Shown: positions 36,600 to 45,901 of the stretch, piece after piece
Layout: every line of letters begins with the position of its first letter
Position numbering within the stretch: position 1 is the stretch's first letter
NCBI GenBank assembly: GCA_963844175.1
Contig: CAWJNE010000003.1
Span: 48,123-112,122 of the forward strand
Source: JALZMG01 sp963844175
Lineage (GTDB): Bacteria; Actinomycetota; Acidimicrobiia; Acidimicrobiales; Ilumatobacteraceae
Direction: 5' to 3'
Length of the DNA stretch: 64,000 nt
The notes under the pieces: generated by a model
Databases searched by the model: none
What the model was told of the DNA's origin: nothing
The model's input: only the letters and a program-made list of their open reading frames with translations
Translations under genes and position numbers: made by a program

Positions 36600-37544
36600 T
36601 CACCCGTCGGCGCGGTGGGCGAGGAGCGCACAGCCGATGGCGCCGGCGTGCTCGCCGAGGCTGGCGAAGGCCAGGCGGGGGTGCGGGCGCAGATCGGGGG
36701 CGTAGAGCAGCTCGCCGAACCAGCGCTGGATCGGGTCGAAGTAGAGATCGGCGCCCTCGGCCAACCCACCGCCGAGCACGAACATCGCCGGGTCGAGGGC
36801 GTTCGTCAGGTTGACCAGCCCGAGCGCGACCCAGCGGGCGAAGTCGTCGACCACTGCCAGCGCTCGCGGATCGCCGTCGCGCGCCGCGGCCTGGACGTGC
36901 TCGCCGCGCACGAGGGCCGGATCGCCGCCGGCCCGCTCGACGATCTCTGGCAAGCGACCACCGACGGCGTCGATGCGGGCCAGCTGCGCCAGGCCCGACC
37001 CGGAGGCGTAGCGCTCCCAGCAGCCGCGCCGGCCGCAGGGGCACGGCGGGCCGTCGGGGTCGACGACCATGTGCCCGAACTCGCCCGTGAACCCGTTGGC
37101 CCCGACGATCAGCCGACCGCCGGCGACGACCCCACCGCCGATGCCGGTACCAAGCGTCACCATCACGAGGTCGTCGACGCCCCGCCCTGCGCCGACCTGC
37201 CACTCGGAGAAGGCGGCGGCGGTCGCGTCGTTGACGACCAACACCGGGCGGTCCAGCCGGTCGCGCAACCTGCCGGCGAGGTCGAGCTCCGTGACGCCCG
37301 GCAGGTTCGGTGAGGAGCGCAGCACCCCGGCCGTCGTGATGAGGCCCGGGAGCCCGATGGCCACGGTCGAGCCGGCGGCCACGTTCGGACCCAGGTCCTC
37401 GACGATCCCGGCCAGGGTGTCGACGAGCGCATCGTCACCCCGTGGTGTCCGCTCACGGGTCTGGGCGATCAGCCCGCCGTCGTCGCCGACCACGACGCCA
37501 AGGCACTTGGTGCCGCCGACGTCGACGCCGAGGCTGGGCGTCAC
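36600..37544 (-). CDS. glk: ROK-family glucokinase
   Basis: 314 residues. DVGGTKCLGVVV phosphate loop, VNDATAAAFSEW with the catalytic Asp, LGTGIGGGVVAGG, GEFGHMVV, and the zinc motif CPCGRRGCWE near 175. All the motifs for an active sugar kinase are present, unlike the ROK protein at 10.8 kb; glucose is the likeliest substrate. Its GTG overlaps the stop of the upstream SRPBCC gene. Confidence 0.9.
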   Translation of the reverse strand: MTPSLGVDVGGTKCLGVVVGDDGGLIAQTRERTPRGDDALVDTLAGIVEDLGPNVAAGSTVAIGLPGLITTAGVLRSSPNLPGVTELDLAGRLRDRLDRPVLVVNDATAAAFSEWQVGAGRGVDDLVMVTLGTGIGGGVVAGGRLIVGANGFTGEFGHMVVDPDGPPCPCGRRGCWERYASGSGLAQLARIDAVGGRLPEIVERAGGDPALVRGEHVQAAARDGDPRALAVVDDFARWVALGLVNLTNALDPAMFVLGGGLAEGADLYFDPIQRWFGELLYAPDLRPHPRLAFASLGEHAGAIGCALLAHRADG

Positions 37545-37975
37545 CGCTCGGCGCGGGTCTTCAGCTCACGAACGGAGTTGAGGATGCGCACCTCGGCCCG
37601 GCGCTTGACGAAGCCCGGCAGCGGCGAGGCCAGCTCGATGGCCAAGTCGTAGCGCACCTCCGTGCCGCCACTCGGTGTGGCCGACAGGTGGTAGGCGCCT
37701 TCGATCGAGCGCTGGATGTCGCCCTTCACCATCTTCCACGCCAGCACCTCGGGTGCCCGGCTGTAGTCGTAGGCCAAGGTGTAGTGCGTGCTGCGCCCGA
37801 GGGCGGACGCTCGGAACTCGACCTCCGACGGCCGCTGCTGCTCGTCACACGATCGCACCACGACGTCCTTGACGTCGCGAACCCAGTCCGGGTAGCGCTC
37901 GACGTCAGCGGCGATCTGCCACACCCGCTCCGGTGGTGCGTCGATCGTGATGGTGTCCGACGCCGTCTCGGCCAT
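37541..37975 (-). CDS. SRPBCC (polyketide cyclase-like) protein
   Basis: 144 residues with the START/SRPBCC pattern: SDTITIDAPPERVWQIAADV, YPDWVRDVK and the C-terminal helix GFVKRRAEVRILNSVRELK. Such proteins bind lipids or hydrophobic ligands. Start at ATG 37,975; an upstream in-frame Met adds six residues. Overlaps the glucokinase start. Confidence 0.82.
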   Translation of the reverse strand: MAETASDTITIDAPPERVWQIAADVERYPDWVRDVKDVVVRSCDEQQRPSEVEFRASALGRSTHYTLAYDYSRAPEVLAWKMVKGDIQRSIEGAYHLSATPSGGTEVRYDLAIELASPLPGFVKRRAEVRILNSVRELKTRAER

Positions 37976-37999
37976 AGCGCCACAGTCTGCCACGACGGC

Positions 38000-38527
38000 T
38001 CAGCCGAGCAGCTCCCGATCGACTCCCTCGTCGTCGGTCAACTGCCGGCGGCGGAACTGCCCGTGGTACGCCGCCCACAGCCCGTTCATCCCGAACCCGA
38101 ACATCGGCACGAGGAACCCGAGGGCGAGCGACGAGCCGGGGGTGCCGTCGGGGCCGTCGAGCCGCCAGAACGTGGTGCCAGCAGCCAGAGCCGCCTGGAC
38201 GACGAGCGCACCGAGCATCGTGTTGCGCACGCCGCGGGGCGCCACGCCGCCAATGAGGAAGTACAGGCCGAGCGTCGAGATCTCGTCCTGTCGGCTGCGC
38301 TGCACCCCGTTCCAGTAGGACCACAGGAACGAGAACACCCCGACGGCGAACAGCGTGAGCGCAGTGATGGCGGCGACCCATTGGAACGGCGTGGTGAACA
38401 CCGCCGCGGCCAGGATCGCCGTGAGGCCGAACACGGCAGTGCCGACCACGTCGGCGGTGACGAGCACCTCGCCGGCCCGCCGCTGGCGGTCGTCCGGGGG
38501 CCCCGCGGCGATCGATCCGGGCTCCAT
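38000..38527 (-). CDS. Four-helix membrane protein, unknown
   Basis: 175 residues with about four membrane helices (VVGTAVFGLTAILAAAVF, WVAAITALTLFAVGVFSFLW, TMLGALVVQAALAAG, LALGFLVPMFGFGMNGLW). Helix three is preceded by ISTLGLYFLIGG. No domain identified. ATG overlaps the stop of the glycosyltransferase (TGATG), so it may work with that gene. Confidence 0.7.
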   Translation of the reverse strand: MEPGSIAAGPPDDRQRRAGEVLVTADVVGTAVFGLTAILAAAVFTTPFQWVAAITALTLFAVGVFSFLWSYWNGVQRSRQDEISTLGLYFLIGGVAPRGVRNTMLGALVVQAALAAGTTFWRLDGPDGTPGSSLALGFLVPMFGFGMNGLWAAYHGQFRRRQLTDDEGVDRELLG

Positions 38528-39645
38528 CAGCTCATCTCCAGCGCCGTTGCCAGCCGGCTGGTCAACACGTCGTAGGAGAAGTCGGCCACGGCCCGCTCAC
38601 GCCCCGCGGCGCCGAGCTTGTGGCGCAGCTGCTCGTCCTCGAGCAACGACTCCAGCGCTTCCGTGACCGCACGCGAATCCTCCGGCGATCGCACCACCAC
38701 CCCGGTGACGCCGTCCAGGACCGCCTCGGCGGCACCACCCGACTCGCCGGCGACCTGCGGGACGCCCGTGGCCGCCGCTTCGACGAACACGATCCCGAAG
38801 CCCTCCTGTTCCAGCCCGCCCCACCGGGTGCGGCATGGCATGGCGAACACGTCGGCCGCGCCATGCAGGAGGGGCAGGTCGTCGTGGTCGATGCGCCCGA
38901 AGAACGTGACCGGCGCACGGTGCTCGGCGGCCAGCCGACGCAGGCGCCGCTCGTCGCGCCCGTGCCCGGCGATGACGAGCTGAAGGTCTCGGTACCGCGA
39001 GGCGAGCCGCCCGACCGCCTCGATCACGACGTCGAAGCCCTTGCGAGGCACGAGCCGCGAGATCGACGCCACCAGCAGCGCCTCGGCCGGCAACCCGAAC
39101 CGGGCGCGGGCGGCGCGGCGCTCGTCGTCGTCGAGCGGGACGAAGCGGTCGACGTCGACCCCGGGCGTGACGACGGTGATCGGCAGCTCCTGGCCGGCGG
39201 CGTGCTCGGCCTCGCGGGCGGCGTACTCCCCCGCCGAGACGACGTGCCGGGCCCGCCGGAGCACGTTGGCGAGCAGCTGGCGCGATCCCGGCATCCGACC
39301 GGGGACGGACACCTCGGCGCCGTGCAGCACGACGTCGTACGGTCGGTCGAGGCCCGGCCCGACCAGCCCGAGTGGCACGGCCGGGTCGAGCACCACGAGC
39401 TCGGCCCCGCACCGGTCGGCCATCCGCTCGATCTGGCGGGTCATGCCCGGGTGCGGCAGCAGCACACGTTCACGGGTGCGCTCGATCCGGAACGGCTGCG
39501 CGGCGTCGAAGTCGGCGGCGCCCGGATACGGGCTGGTCAACACGGCGAACTGGTCGTGCGGGAGCCGGCGCCACCACTCCCACAGCAACGACTGGATCCC
39601 GCCGATCTTGGGCGGGAAGTCGTTCGTGACGAGCAGGTGCTTCAT
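38527..39645 (-). CDS. GT4 mannosyltransferase, PimB-like
   Basis: 372 residues of GT-B fold. N-terminal NDFPPKIGGIQSLLWEWW is characteristic of the PimB group (second mannose in phosphatidylinositol mannosides), followed by VLHGAEVSVPGRMPG, TVVTPGVDVDRFVP, ISRLVPRKGFDVVIEAV and the donor-site EQEGFGIVFVEAAATG. Likely uses GDP-mannose at the cytoplasmic membrane face. Its start overlaps the queG stop. Confidence 0.82.
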   Translation of the reverse strand: MKHLLVTNDFPPKIGGIQSLLWEWWRRLPHDQFAVLTSPYPGAADFDAAQPFRIERTRERVLLPHPGMTRQIERMADRCGAELVVLDPAVPLGLVGPGLDRPYDVVLHGAEVSVPGRMPGSRQLLANVLRRARHVVSAGEYAAREAEHAAGQELPITVVTPGVDVDRFVPLDDDERRAARARFGLPAEALLVASISRLVPRKGFDVVIEAVGRLASRYRDLQLVIAGHGRDERRLRRLAAEHRAPVTFFGRIDHDDLPLLHGAADVFAMPCRTRWGGLEQEGFGIVFVEAAATGVPQVAGESGGAAEAVLDGVTGVVVRSPEDSRAVTEALESLLEDEQLRHKLGAAGRERAVADFSYDVLTSRLATALEMS

Positions 39646-40700
39646 CGCGCCGCCGTGGTGACGAGCCCGAGCCGGGCACTGGCCCATGCGGCGTGCTCGG
39701 CGAGAACGGCGTCGTCCCCGTTGCGGTAGCGGGCCAGCGCCGCGACGACTCGAGGGTCGGCTGGATCGGCGGAGTTGCCCAGTACCACGAGGGCGTTGCG
39801 GCGCAGCCAACGGGGATCGCGCCCGGCGATGTACCAGCGCCCGTGACGGGCGAGCAGCGTCTCGTCGTCGGCGGCGAGCAGGTCGAGCACGTCGACCCAC
39901 GCCTCGGCGTCGGGTGGGAGGGGGCGAGCGTGTCGACGGCCGAGGTGAACGGTCGGCGGGCAGGCCTCCTGGCAGTCGTCGCAGCCGTAGATGCGATCGC
40001 CGACGGCCGGGCGCAGCTCCTCGGCGATCGGCCCCGGCCGCTGCAGTACCCATGCCAGGCACCGGTTGGCGTCGATTACCCCGGGCGCCACGATGGCGCC
40101 CGTCGGGCAGGCGTCGAGACACCGCCGGCACGGGCCGCAGCCGTCCGCCGCGGGCGCGGCCGCCGTTGGGAGCTCGGCGGTGGTGATGACGCTGCCGAGC
40201 ACGAACCAGCTCCCGGCACCAGGCAGCAGGAGGTTGGCGTTCTTGCCGAACCAGCCGAGTCCGGCGCGGTGGGCGGCCTCACGGTCGACGAGGGCGTTGT
40301 CGTCGGCGACGACGACGGCACGCTCCCCCGCGTCGCGCAGCCGCCGGGCGATCGCGCCGAGCCCGGCACGCAGGGCGCCGTAGTGGTCGGACCACGCGTA
40401 CCGACCGACGCGCGCCTGCGGGCCCGGCGGCCGCACGGGCTGCTGATCGACCTCGTACGACCGCGCCGCAACCAGGACCGACCTGGCACCCGGGACCGTC
40501 CGTGACGGGTCCGTCGAGCGGTCCGGGTTGCGATAGGTGAAGGCCATGTCGGCGGCCAGCCCGGCGGCCCGGCGGTCGTGCAGCGCGCGACGGGCCCGCT
40601 CCAGGACGTCGGCGGAGGCCACGCCGAGATGCTCGATGCCGTGCTCGGCGGCGATGGCGCGCAGCTCGGCGAGCGTCGGGAGCGGGTCGGACCGGCGCAC
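39642..40700 (-). CDS. queG: Epoxyqueuosine reductase QueG
   Basis: Last step of queuosine synthesis, cobalamin-dependent. About 352 residues with two 4Fe-4S cluster motifs: CGPCRRCLDACPTGAI near 185 and CDDCQEACP near 235, plus LGWFGKNANLLLPGAGSWF and a C-terminal HEAT-like repeat (DPRWLRRNALVVLGN). TACGCT sits 6 nt before GTG 40,700, favouring that start over GTG 40,706. Other queuosine genes are not in view. Confidence 0.92.
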   Translation of the reverse strand: MRRSDPLPTLAELRAIAAEHGIEHLGVASADVLERARRALHDRRAAGLAADMAFTYRNPDRSTDPSRTVPGARSVLVAARSYEVDQQPVRPPGPQARVGRYAWSDHYGALRAGLGAIARRLRDAGERAVVVADDNALVDREAAHRAGLGWFGKNANLLLPGAGSWFVLGSVITTAELPTAAAPAADGCGPCRRCLDACPTGAIVAPGVIDANRCLAWVLQRPGPIAEELRPAVGDRIYGCDDCQEACPPTVHLGRRHARPLPPDAEAWVDVLDLLAADDETLLARHGRWYIAGRDPRWLRRNALVVLGNSADPADPRVVAALARYRNGDDAVLAEHAAWASARLGLVTTAAR

Positions 40701-40721
40701 GCTCACAGCGTACGGCCCAGC

Positions 40722-40904
40722 TCAGACGGCTCGCCGGTGGCGCAGGGCGGGGACCAGGCCGGCACCGACGAGCAACCGCACGACCTGCTCGGTCCGCACG
40801 TCGAGCACGATGCCGTGGTCGTCGGCGCCGAGCACGTGGGTGACGACGCAGTCCTTGCAGGCGTCAGTGTGCTGCATCACGCAGTCGTCGCACGAGATCA
40901 CCAT
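40722..40904 (-). CDS. Small CxxC protein, unknown
   Basis: 60 residues beginning MVISCDDCVMQHTDACKDCV: two CxxC pairs ten residues apart, a probable zinc or iron-sulfur site, then a short alpha/beta tail (VRTEQVVRLLVGAGLVP). Similar tiny proteins occur in many actinobacteria without known function. It is downstream of the NYN gene and upstream of queG on the minus strand. Confidence 0.72.
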   Translation of the reverse strand: MVISCDDCVMQHTDACKDCVVTHVLGADDHGIVLDVRTEQVVRLLVGAGLVPALRHRRAV

Positions 40905-40947
40905 GCGCCCCACTGTGCGCCAGGGGTGTCACGGGTCCCCGCCGCCA

Positions 40948-41022
40948 TCTGGGCGCGGAGGTTCCCGTCTTCGGGAACCTCCGCGCCCAGACCGTCGATT
41001 GGGAACTGAGCGCGCCCAGATC
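40948..41022. repeat. Nested palindrome, GATCTGGGCGCG family, copy 2
   Basis: A perfect 19-bp inverted repeat: left arm 40,948-40,966 (TCTGGGCGCGGAGGTTCCC), 6-nt loop, right arm 40,973-40,991. It is followed by a half-unit ending GAGCGCGCCCAGATC (to 41,022) that matches the right half of the copy at 31,724. It lies just after the NYN gene stop on the minus strand and could terminate it. Confidence 0.65.
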
Positions 41023-41027
41023 GACCG

Positions 41028-42267
41028 CTAGCGGCGGGCGGCGGTCAGGAACGCGTCGCTGGCGACGACGTTGGCGCCCATCGCCGCCACGGCGCGGCGG
41101 ACCTCGCGATCGCTGGTCACGACGACCACCGACCGCTCGACCGGCGTGGCGGCGACGGTGTCCCGGATCACGTCGTCGGCCAGCGTGCCCGGGGGCGAGA
41201 ACACGACGCGGGCGAGGCGCCGGCGCGGGGCGTGCGCGCCGACCACATCGGCGCCGTCGAAGACCACGGTCAGCTCGGTCCCGAAGCGCCGGGCCAGGTC
41301 GTCGACCAGATCCAGGGTCCTCCTGCGCTGGTCGACGAGCTCGTCGTCGGGCCAGGCCGTCTTGGCGACGTTGTAGCCGTCGACGACGACCAGTGCTCCG
41401 GCCACGCGCAGCAGGTGCCCGGCGGCCCGGACGGGGTCACCGGCGGCTCCGCCCGGGACGCCTTCGGGCACCCGTCGAGGCGGGGTCACGTCGACGAGAT
41501 CGGAGAGTCGGTCGGCGACGCGCCGCGCCGTGTCGGCGATGGCCCGCAGCTCCGCCACCTGCGTCGCTGCCACCGGGACGCCGCCGCGTTCGGCGCGCTC
41601 GGCGAGGAGCCCGTCGCGCTGCAGCGACGGCCGAGGCCGCGGCCGCCAGCGCAGCGTCGCGCTCGTCCTCCACAGCGCTCAGCCGGGCCTGGGCCGCTGC
41701 GGCGCGGTCGTTGGCGTGGCGCTCCGCCCGGCGGGCGTCGAGGACTTCGGCGCGCAGCCGAGCGGCGTCGGCGTCGACACCACGGTGGCGCTCGGCATCT
41801 TGCTCGAGTCGCTCGGCCAGTGCCTCCACGCGTGCGCGCAGCGCGTCCGCTTCGGATCGCTCGCGGTCGGCCGCGTCCTCGGCCGCCTGCCGGCGGCGCT
41901 CGGCGCGGCGCAGCGCGGCGCCGGCGTGCGCCGATTCGGCCTCCTCCTCGGCGGCGTCGACCAGCGCCCGGACGCGCGCCTCCCAACCGGGCGCGCGTCG
42001 CAACCACTCGATCCCGATCTCGTCCACGCCGGCTGCGCCGGCGCGGTCGGCGACGCGCGACCGGAAGGCGTCGTCGCCCTCGATCGCTCGACGCAACCGC
42101 CCGAGCGCTGCCGTCGGCACGCGGCCGCTGCGCAGGAACGGACGCAGCGCCGCCGGGTACGCCAGCGCCGGCCGGCGCCTGGTGCCAGCGTCCGCTTCGG
42201 CCACGGCCAGCTCGATCGCCGGCCGCAACGATCGGTGCTCGACCACCCGCTGCGCCGCCGTCGCCAT
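41028..42267 (-). CDS. NYN-domain (YacP-like) putative RNase (frame broken)
   Basis: About 412 residues after correction. The N-terminal half is a long Ala/Arg/Glu-rich helix, likely coiled coil, after EIGIEWLRRAPGWE. The C-terminal NYN domain has VVVDGYNVAKTAWP, LTVVFDGADVVG and VVVVTSDREVRRAV, with the Asp residues of PIN-like nucleases. Frames join if one base near 41,616 is removed (AVAA then DGLLAERAERGG). TAGTTT is 6 nt before the ATG. Probably RNA processing, as for Rae1/YacP. Confidence 0.82.
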
Positions 42268-42325
42268 CGTCCCAAACTACGACTCGGAACCGGCAACGCC
42301 CGGACGGTTCATCGTACAGACGTCC

Positions 42326-42354
42326 TTGACACGTACGAATGTTCGTGCTCTCAT
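42326..42354 (+). promoter_or_regulatory. Promoter with possible SOS box
   Basis: TTGACA (42,326-42,331), 17-bp spacer, TCTCAT (42,349-42,354), then 6 nt to the GTG, so a leaderless start. The spacer contains GTACGAATGTTCGT, which resembles the Gram-positive LexA box (GAAC-N4-GTTC) with one mismatch in the left half. SOS control of the nuclease gene is inferred and weak. Confidence 0.5.
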
Positions 42355-42360
42355 GCAGTC

Positions 42361-43938
42361 GTGCGGACGGCCGGGCAACGCAGCTTCGACGATCTCCTGG
42401 CCGACACCGGCACCCCGCTGGCCGAGGTGACGTTCTGCGTCCTCGACTTCGAGACGACGGGCGGGCACCGCGAGGACGACACGATCACCGAGGTCGGCGT
42501 GGTCAAGGTGCGCGCCGGCGAGTGCCTCGGCACGTTCCAGACGCTGGTCAACCCCGGCCGGGCGATCCCGCCGCGAATCACGATGCTCACCGGGTTGACC
42601 GACGCCGTCGTGTCGACGGCGCCGCGCATCGAGACGGTGCTCCCGACCCTGCTCGAGTTCGTCCGCGACAGCGTGATCGTCGGTCACAACATCGGTTTCG
42701 ACCTGGCATTCCTGCGCGCCGCGTGCCGACGCTCGGGTCGTCCTGAGCCGATGCCGACTCGGGTCGACACGGTGGCGCTGGCCCGCCGCCTCGTGCGCGA
42801 TGAAGTGCCCGACTGCCGGCTCGACACGCTGGCGTCCCGGTTGCGGCTCGACCACCGGCCGACCCATCGGGCGCTCGACGACGCTCTCGCCACCACCGAT
42901 CTGCTGCACGTCCTGATCGAGCGGGCGACGGGCCTGGGCGTGCTCGGGCTCGACGACCTCACCTCGTTGGCCTCCATGGCTGGGCACCCGCAGGCCGGCA
43001 AGCTGCGACTCACCGCCGGGCTGCCCCGGTCGCCGGGCGTCTACCTGTTCTGCGGCCACCGCGACGAGGTGCTGTACGTGGGCAAGGCGACGAACCTGCG
43101 CCAGCGCGTGCGCAGCTACTTCGGGTCGGAGGACCGCCGTCGCATCGGTCCGATGCTGCGCGAGGCCCAGGCCGTCCGCCACCACTGCCTGCCCGACCCC
43201 TTGTCGGCCGAGGTGATCGAGGCTCGTCTCATCGCCCGGCTCAAGCCGCGGTACAACCGGGCCGGCACCCGCGCCGACCGCTACTGCTACATCCGCCTCG
43301 ACATCGACTCGCCCTGGCCGCGCCTGGCGGTCGTGAAGGATGCAGGTGCGACGGGGGTGCACCTCGGCCCGCTGCCGTCGCGGACGATGGCCGGGCTGGT
43401 CGTCGACGCGCTGCAGACGGCGTTGCCGCTGCGACGCTGCTCGGTGCGCCTCGGTCGGCAGCACGCCCCGGCCGAGGACGCCACTCCGTGCGCACCGGCG
43501 CAACTCGGCGTCGCCGCCTGCCCGTGCGCCGGCCTGGCCGACCGGCGACGCTACGACGAGTCGGTCGGTGCCGCGGCGTCGGCCTTCGATGGGCGTGCCG
43601 ACGCCGTGGTCGAGCGGTTGACCGCCCGCATGACCGCACTCGCCACCGCCCAGCGCTACGAGGAAGCGGCGCTGACCCGGGATCGGCTGGCCGCACTGCA
43701 CGGCGCCGTCGACCGGTCGCGGCTGATGAACGACCTGGCCCGGCGCGGTCGCTTCGAGGTGACCCGCGGCGACGTCACGTGGGTCGTCGACCGGGCCCGG
43801 CTCGTCGACGTACGCGTCGCCGGCACGACGGCTGGCGCCCTGCCCGCCGCACCACCCGAGGCGCCGGCCGCGGACCGTCCGCTGCCGCGCTCCCTCGCCG
43901 ATGAAGCCCTCGTGCTCGCCCGCCGCCTCCCAGCGTGA
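42361..43938 (+). CDS. DEDD exonuclease with GIY-YIG (UvrC/Cho-like) domain
   Basis: 525 residues joining two nuclease domains. N-terminal DnaQ-like exonuclease: VLDFETTGG, VGHNIGFDLAFL and HRALDDALATTDLL supply the DEDD acids. From about 210, a GIY-YIG endonuclease: LPRSPGVYLFCGHRDEVLYV, GKATNLRQRVRSYF, then a UvrC-like C-terminal region with a UVR-type helix (ATAQRYEEAALTRDRLAALH). The same fusion is found in mycobacteria and is thought to act in repair. Confidence 0.9.
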   Translation: MRTAGQRSFDDLLADTGTPLAEVTFCVLDFETTGGHREDDTITEVGVVKVRAGECLGTFQTLVNPGRAIPPRITMLTGLTDAVVSTAPRIETVLPTLLEFVRDSVIVGHNIGFDLAFLRAACRRSGRPEPMPTRVDTVALARRLVRDEVPDCRLDTLASRLRLDHRPTHRALDDALATTDLLHVLIERATGLGVLGLDDLTSLASMAGHPQAGKLRLTAGLPRSPGVYLFCGHRDEVLYVGKATNLRQRVRSYFGSEDRRRIGPMLREAQAVRHHCLPDPLSAEVIEARLIARLKPRYNRAGTRADRYCYIRLDIDSPWPRLAVVKDAGATGVHLGPLPSRTMAGLVVDALQTALPLRRCSVRLGRQHAPAEDATPCAPAQLGVAACPCAGLADRRRYDESVGAAASAFDGRADAVVERLTARMTALATAQRYEEAALTRDRLAALHGAVDRSRLMNDLARRGRFEVTRGDVTWVVDRARLVDVRVAGTTAGALPAAPPEAPAADRPLPRSLADEALVLARRLPA

Positions 43939-44793
43939 TCAGCGCAGCTCGACGGTGGCGCCGGTCGTGTCGACGGCGAGCACCATGGTCCTCCCGGACG
44001 GCTCCGCAGCTGCGACCTCGGCGGCCACCGGCTCGGCGATGGCGGGGTCGCAGAGCAGGGCGACCGTGGGACCGCTGCCCGACAGCCACCCGCCCCACAC
44101 CCCTGCCTCCAGGCCCGCCGCCAACGCCCGGCGCGACGAGGTCGCCCCGGCGAACCGCAGGTCCTGGTGCAACCGGTCTTCCGTCGCTGCTCGCAGCGCG
44201 GCCACGTCGCCCGCCACGAGCGCCGCCACCAGCAGGGCGGTGCGACCGACGTTGAACGTCGCGTCGGCGAACGAGACGGTGGCCGGCAAGGCGTGACGCG
44301 AGCGCTGCGTCGACGTGCCGGTCGCCGGGACCCACACGACGACGGCGGGGGTCACGCCGAGCGGCAGCGGGACGGCGTGCCCGCCGGCGGTCGCCACGAC
44401 GCCGCCGAGCAACGATGCGGCCACATTGTCGGCGTGGCCCTCCAGTTCGACGGCGCCCTGCAGCACGCCCACGCGGTCGGCCGCCTCGTCGCCCGCCGCT
44501 GCACCGCGCTGGGCCGCCGCGGCCAACAGCCCACCGACGCGCATTGCGCCGCTGAACCCGAGACCCCGTCCTGACGGGATCGGCGACCGCACGCGCACCT
44601 CGCCATCCCCGCCGCCGGCGCGGAACGCCACCACGGCTGGGTGCGTGGTGTCGACGCGCGCCGCCGTCGAGCCCGCTGCGCCGTCGTGGTCCACTCCGAC
44701 GTGCACCTCCGCGTACAGCGTCAGCGCCATCCCCAGCGCATCGAACCCGGGGCCCAGGTTGGCCGACGACGCCGGCACCCGCACCACGATCAC
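43939..44793 (-). CDS. thrB: Homoserine kinase
   Basis: GHMP kinase making O-phosphohomoserine for threonine. 284 residues: VRVPASSANLGPGFDALGMAL at the start, ATP loop SPIPSGRGLGFSGAM (usual P-x-GLGSSxA; Phe replaces Ser) and the C-terminal GGWLSGSGPTVALL. Its GTG overlaps the trpD stop (GTGA), an unusual partner since thrB normally follows thrC. Convergent with the nuclease gene with no gap. Confidence 0.92.
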   Translation of the reverse strand: MIVVRVPASSANLGPGFDALGMALTLYAEVHVGVDHDGAAGSTAARVDTTHPAVVAFRAGGGDGEVRVRSPIPSGRGLGFSGAMRVGGLLAAAAQRGAAAGDEAADRVGVLQGAVELEGHADNVAASLLGGVVATAGGHAVPLPLGVTPAVVVWVPATGTSTQRSRHALPATVSFADATFNVGRTALLVAALVAGDVAALRAATEDRLHQDLRFAGATSSRRALAAGLEAGVWGGWLSGSGPTVALLCDPAIAEPVAAEVAAAEPSGRTMVLAVDTTGATVELR

Positions 44794-45860
44794 GCGGTGG
44801 CCGCCGCCTGGCTGCAGTCGATGAACCGGTCCAGCGTCGACGACGCCCGGCCCTCGTCGATGACCACTTCGGCCGTCCCGACACCCTCGACCAGGGTCGC
44901 GCACACACCGGCGACGACCAGTGCGGCGGCGGCGTTGAGCACGACGATGTCGCGGTGGGCGCCCCGCTCGCCGCCGACGACCCGCCGCACGACCTCGGCG
45001 TTGTGCGCCGGATCACCGCCCACCAGCTCCTCATGCGTCGCCGGCGCCAGGCCCAGCTCGACCGGGTCGACCGTGAACGTGCGGGCACCGCCGTCGTGCT
45101 CCAGCGCCAGCACCGTCGAGGTCCCCGTCGTGGTCAGCTCGTCCAACCCGCCGCCGTGGACGACCCATGCGTCCGTCGAACCGTGGGCCCGGAGCGACGC
45201 CAGCATCCGGTCGGCGAAGCGGGCGTCGGCGACGCCGATCAGCTGACGGCGGACCCGTCCGGGGTTGGCCATCGGCCCGAGCAAGTTGAAGACCGTCGGG
45301 ATGCCGATCTCCCGGCGGGCCGGGGCAGCGAACCGGAACGCCGGGTGGAAGCGTGGTGCGAAGCAGAACCCGATGCCGGCCTGCTCGACGCAGCTCCGCA
45401 CGCCGGCCGGGGACAGCTCGATGACCACCCCGAGTGCTTCCAGCACGTCGGCCGTGCCGGCCTTCGACGAAGCGCCCCGTGCGCCGTGCTTGCACACCGG
45501 CACCCCGGCGCCGGCGACGACGATGGCGGCCATCGTCGACACGTTGATGGAGTGCGACCGGTCGCCGCCAGTGCCGACGACGTCGACGGCACGGTCGCGC
45601 AGGTCGTCGCCGAGGTCGACCAGTTCGGCCGCCGCGAGCACGGCGTCGAGCAGGCCGGACAGCTCGTCGGCCGTCTCCCCCTTGGCCCGCAGGGCGACCA
45701 CGAACCCGATGAGCTGCGCCGCCGTCGCTCGTCCAGCGAGGATCGTCGCCATGGCCGAGCGGGCCTGCTCGGCCGGCAGGTCCCGCCCAGCGAGCAGGTC
45801 CGTCAACAGCCCAGGCCAGCCGCCGTGGTCGGCCAGCAGGTCGGTATCGTCGGCGGCCAC
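44790..45860 (-). CDS. trpD: Anthranilate phosphoribosyltransferase
   Basis: Second step of tryptophan synthesis. 356 residues with DVVGTGGDRSHSINVST near 90 (PRPP site), CKHGARGASSKAGTADVLEA near 120 and NLLGPMANPGRVRRQLIGV. TAACGT lies 6 nt before the GTG, so a leaderless promoter. It leads a two-gene unit with thrB; the other trp genes are elsewhere. Confidence 0.95.
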   Translation of the reverse strand: MAADDTDLLADHGGWPGLLTDLLAGRDLPAEQARSAMATILAGRATAAQLIGFVVALRAKGETADELSGLLDAVLAAAELVDLGDDLRDRAVDVVGTGGDRSHSINVSTMAAIVVAGAGVPVCKHGARGASSKAGTADVLEALGVVIELSPAGVRSCVEQAGIGFCFAPRFHPAFRFAAPARREIGIPTVFNLLGPMANPGRVRRQLIGVADARFADRMLASLRAHGSTDAWVVHGGGLDELTTTGTSTVLALEHDGGARTFTVDPVELGLAPATHEELVGGDPAHNAEVVRRVVGGERGAHRDIVVLNAAAALVVAGVCATLVEGVGTAEVVIDEGRASSTLDRFIDCSQAAATA

Positions 45861-45901
45861 CCGGCGACGTTAGAGCGTCGGCCAGGCTCGGCGGTTGGTG
45901 G

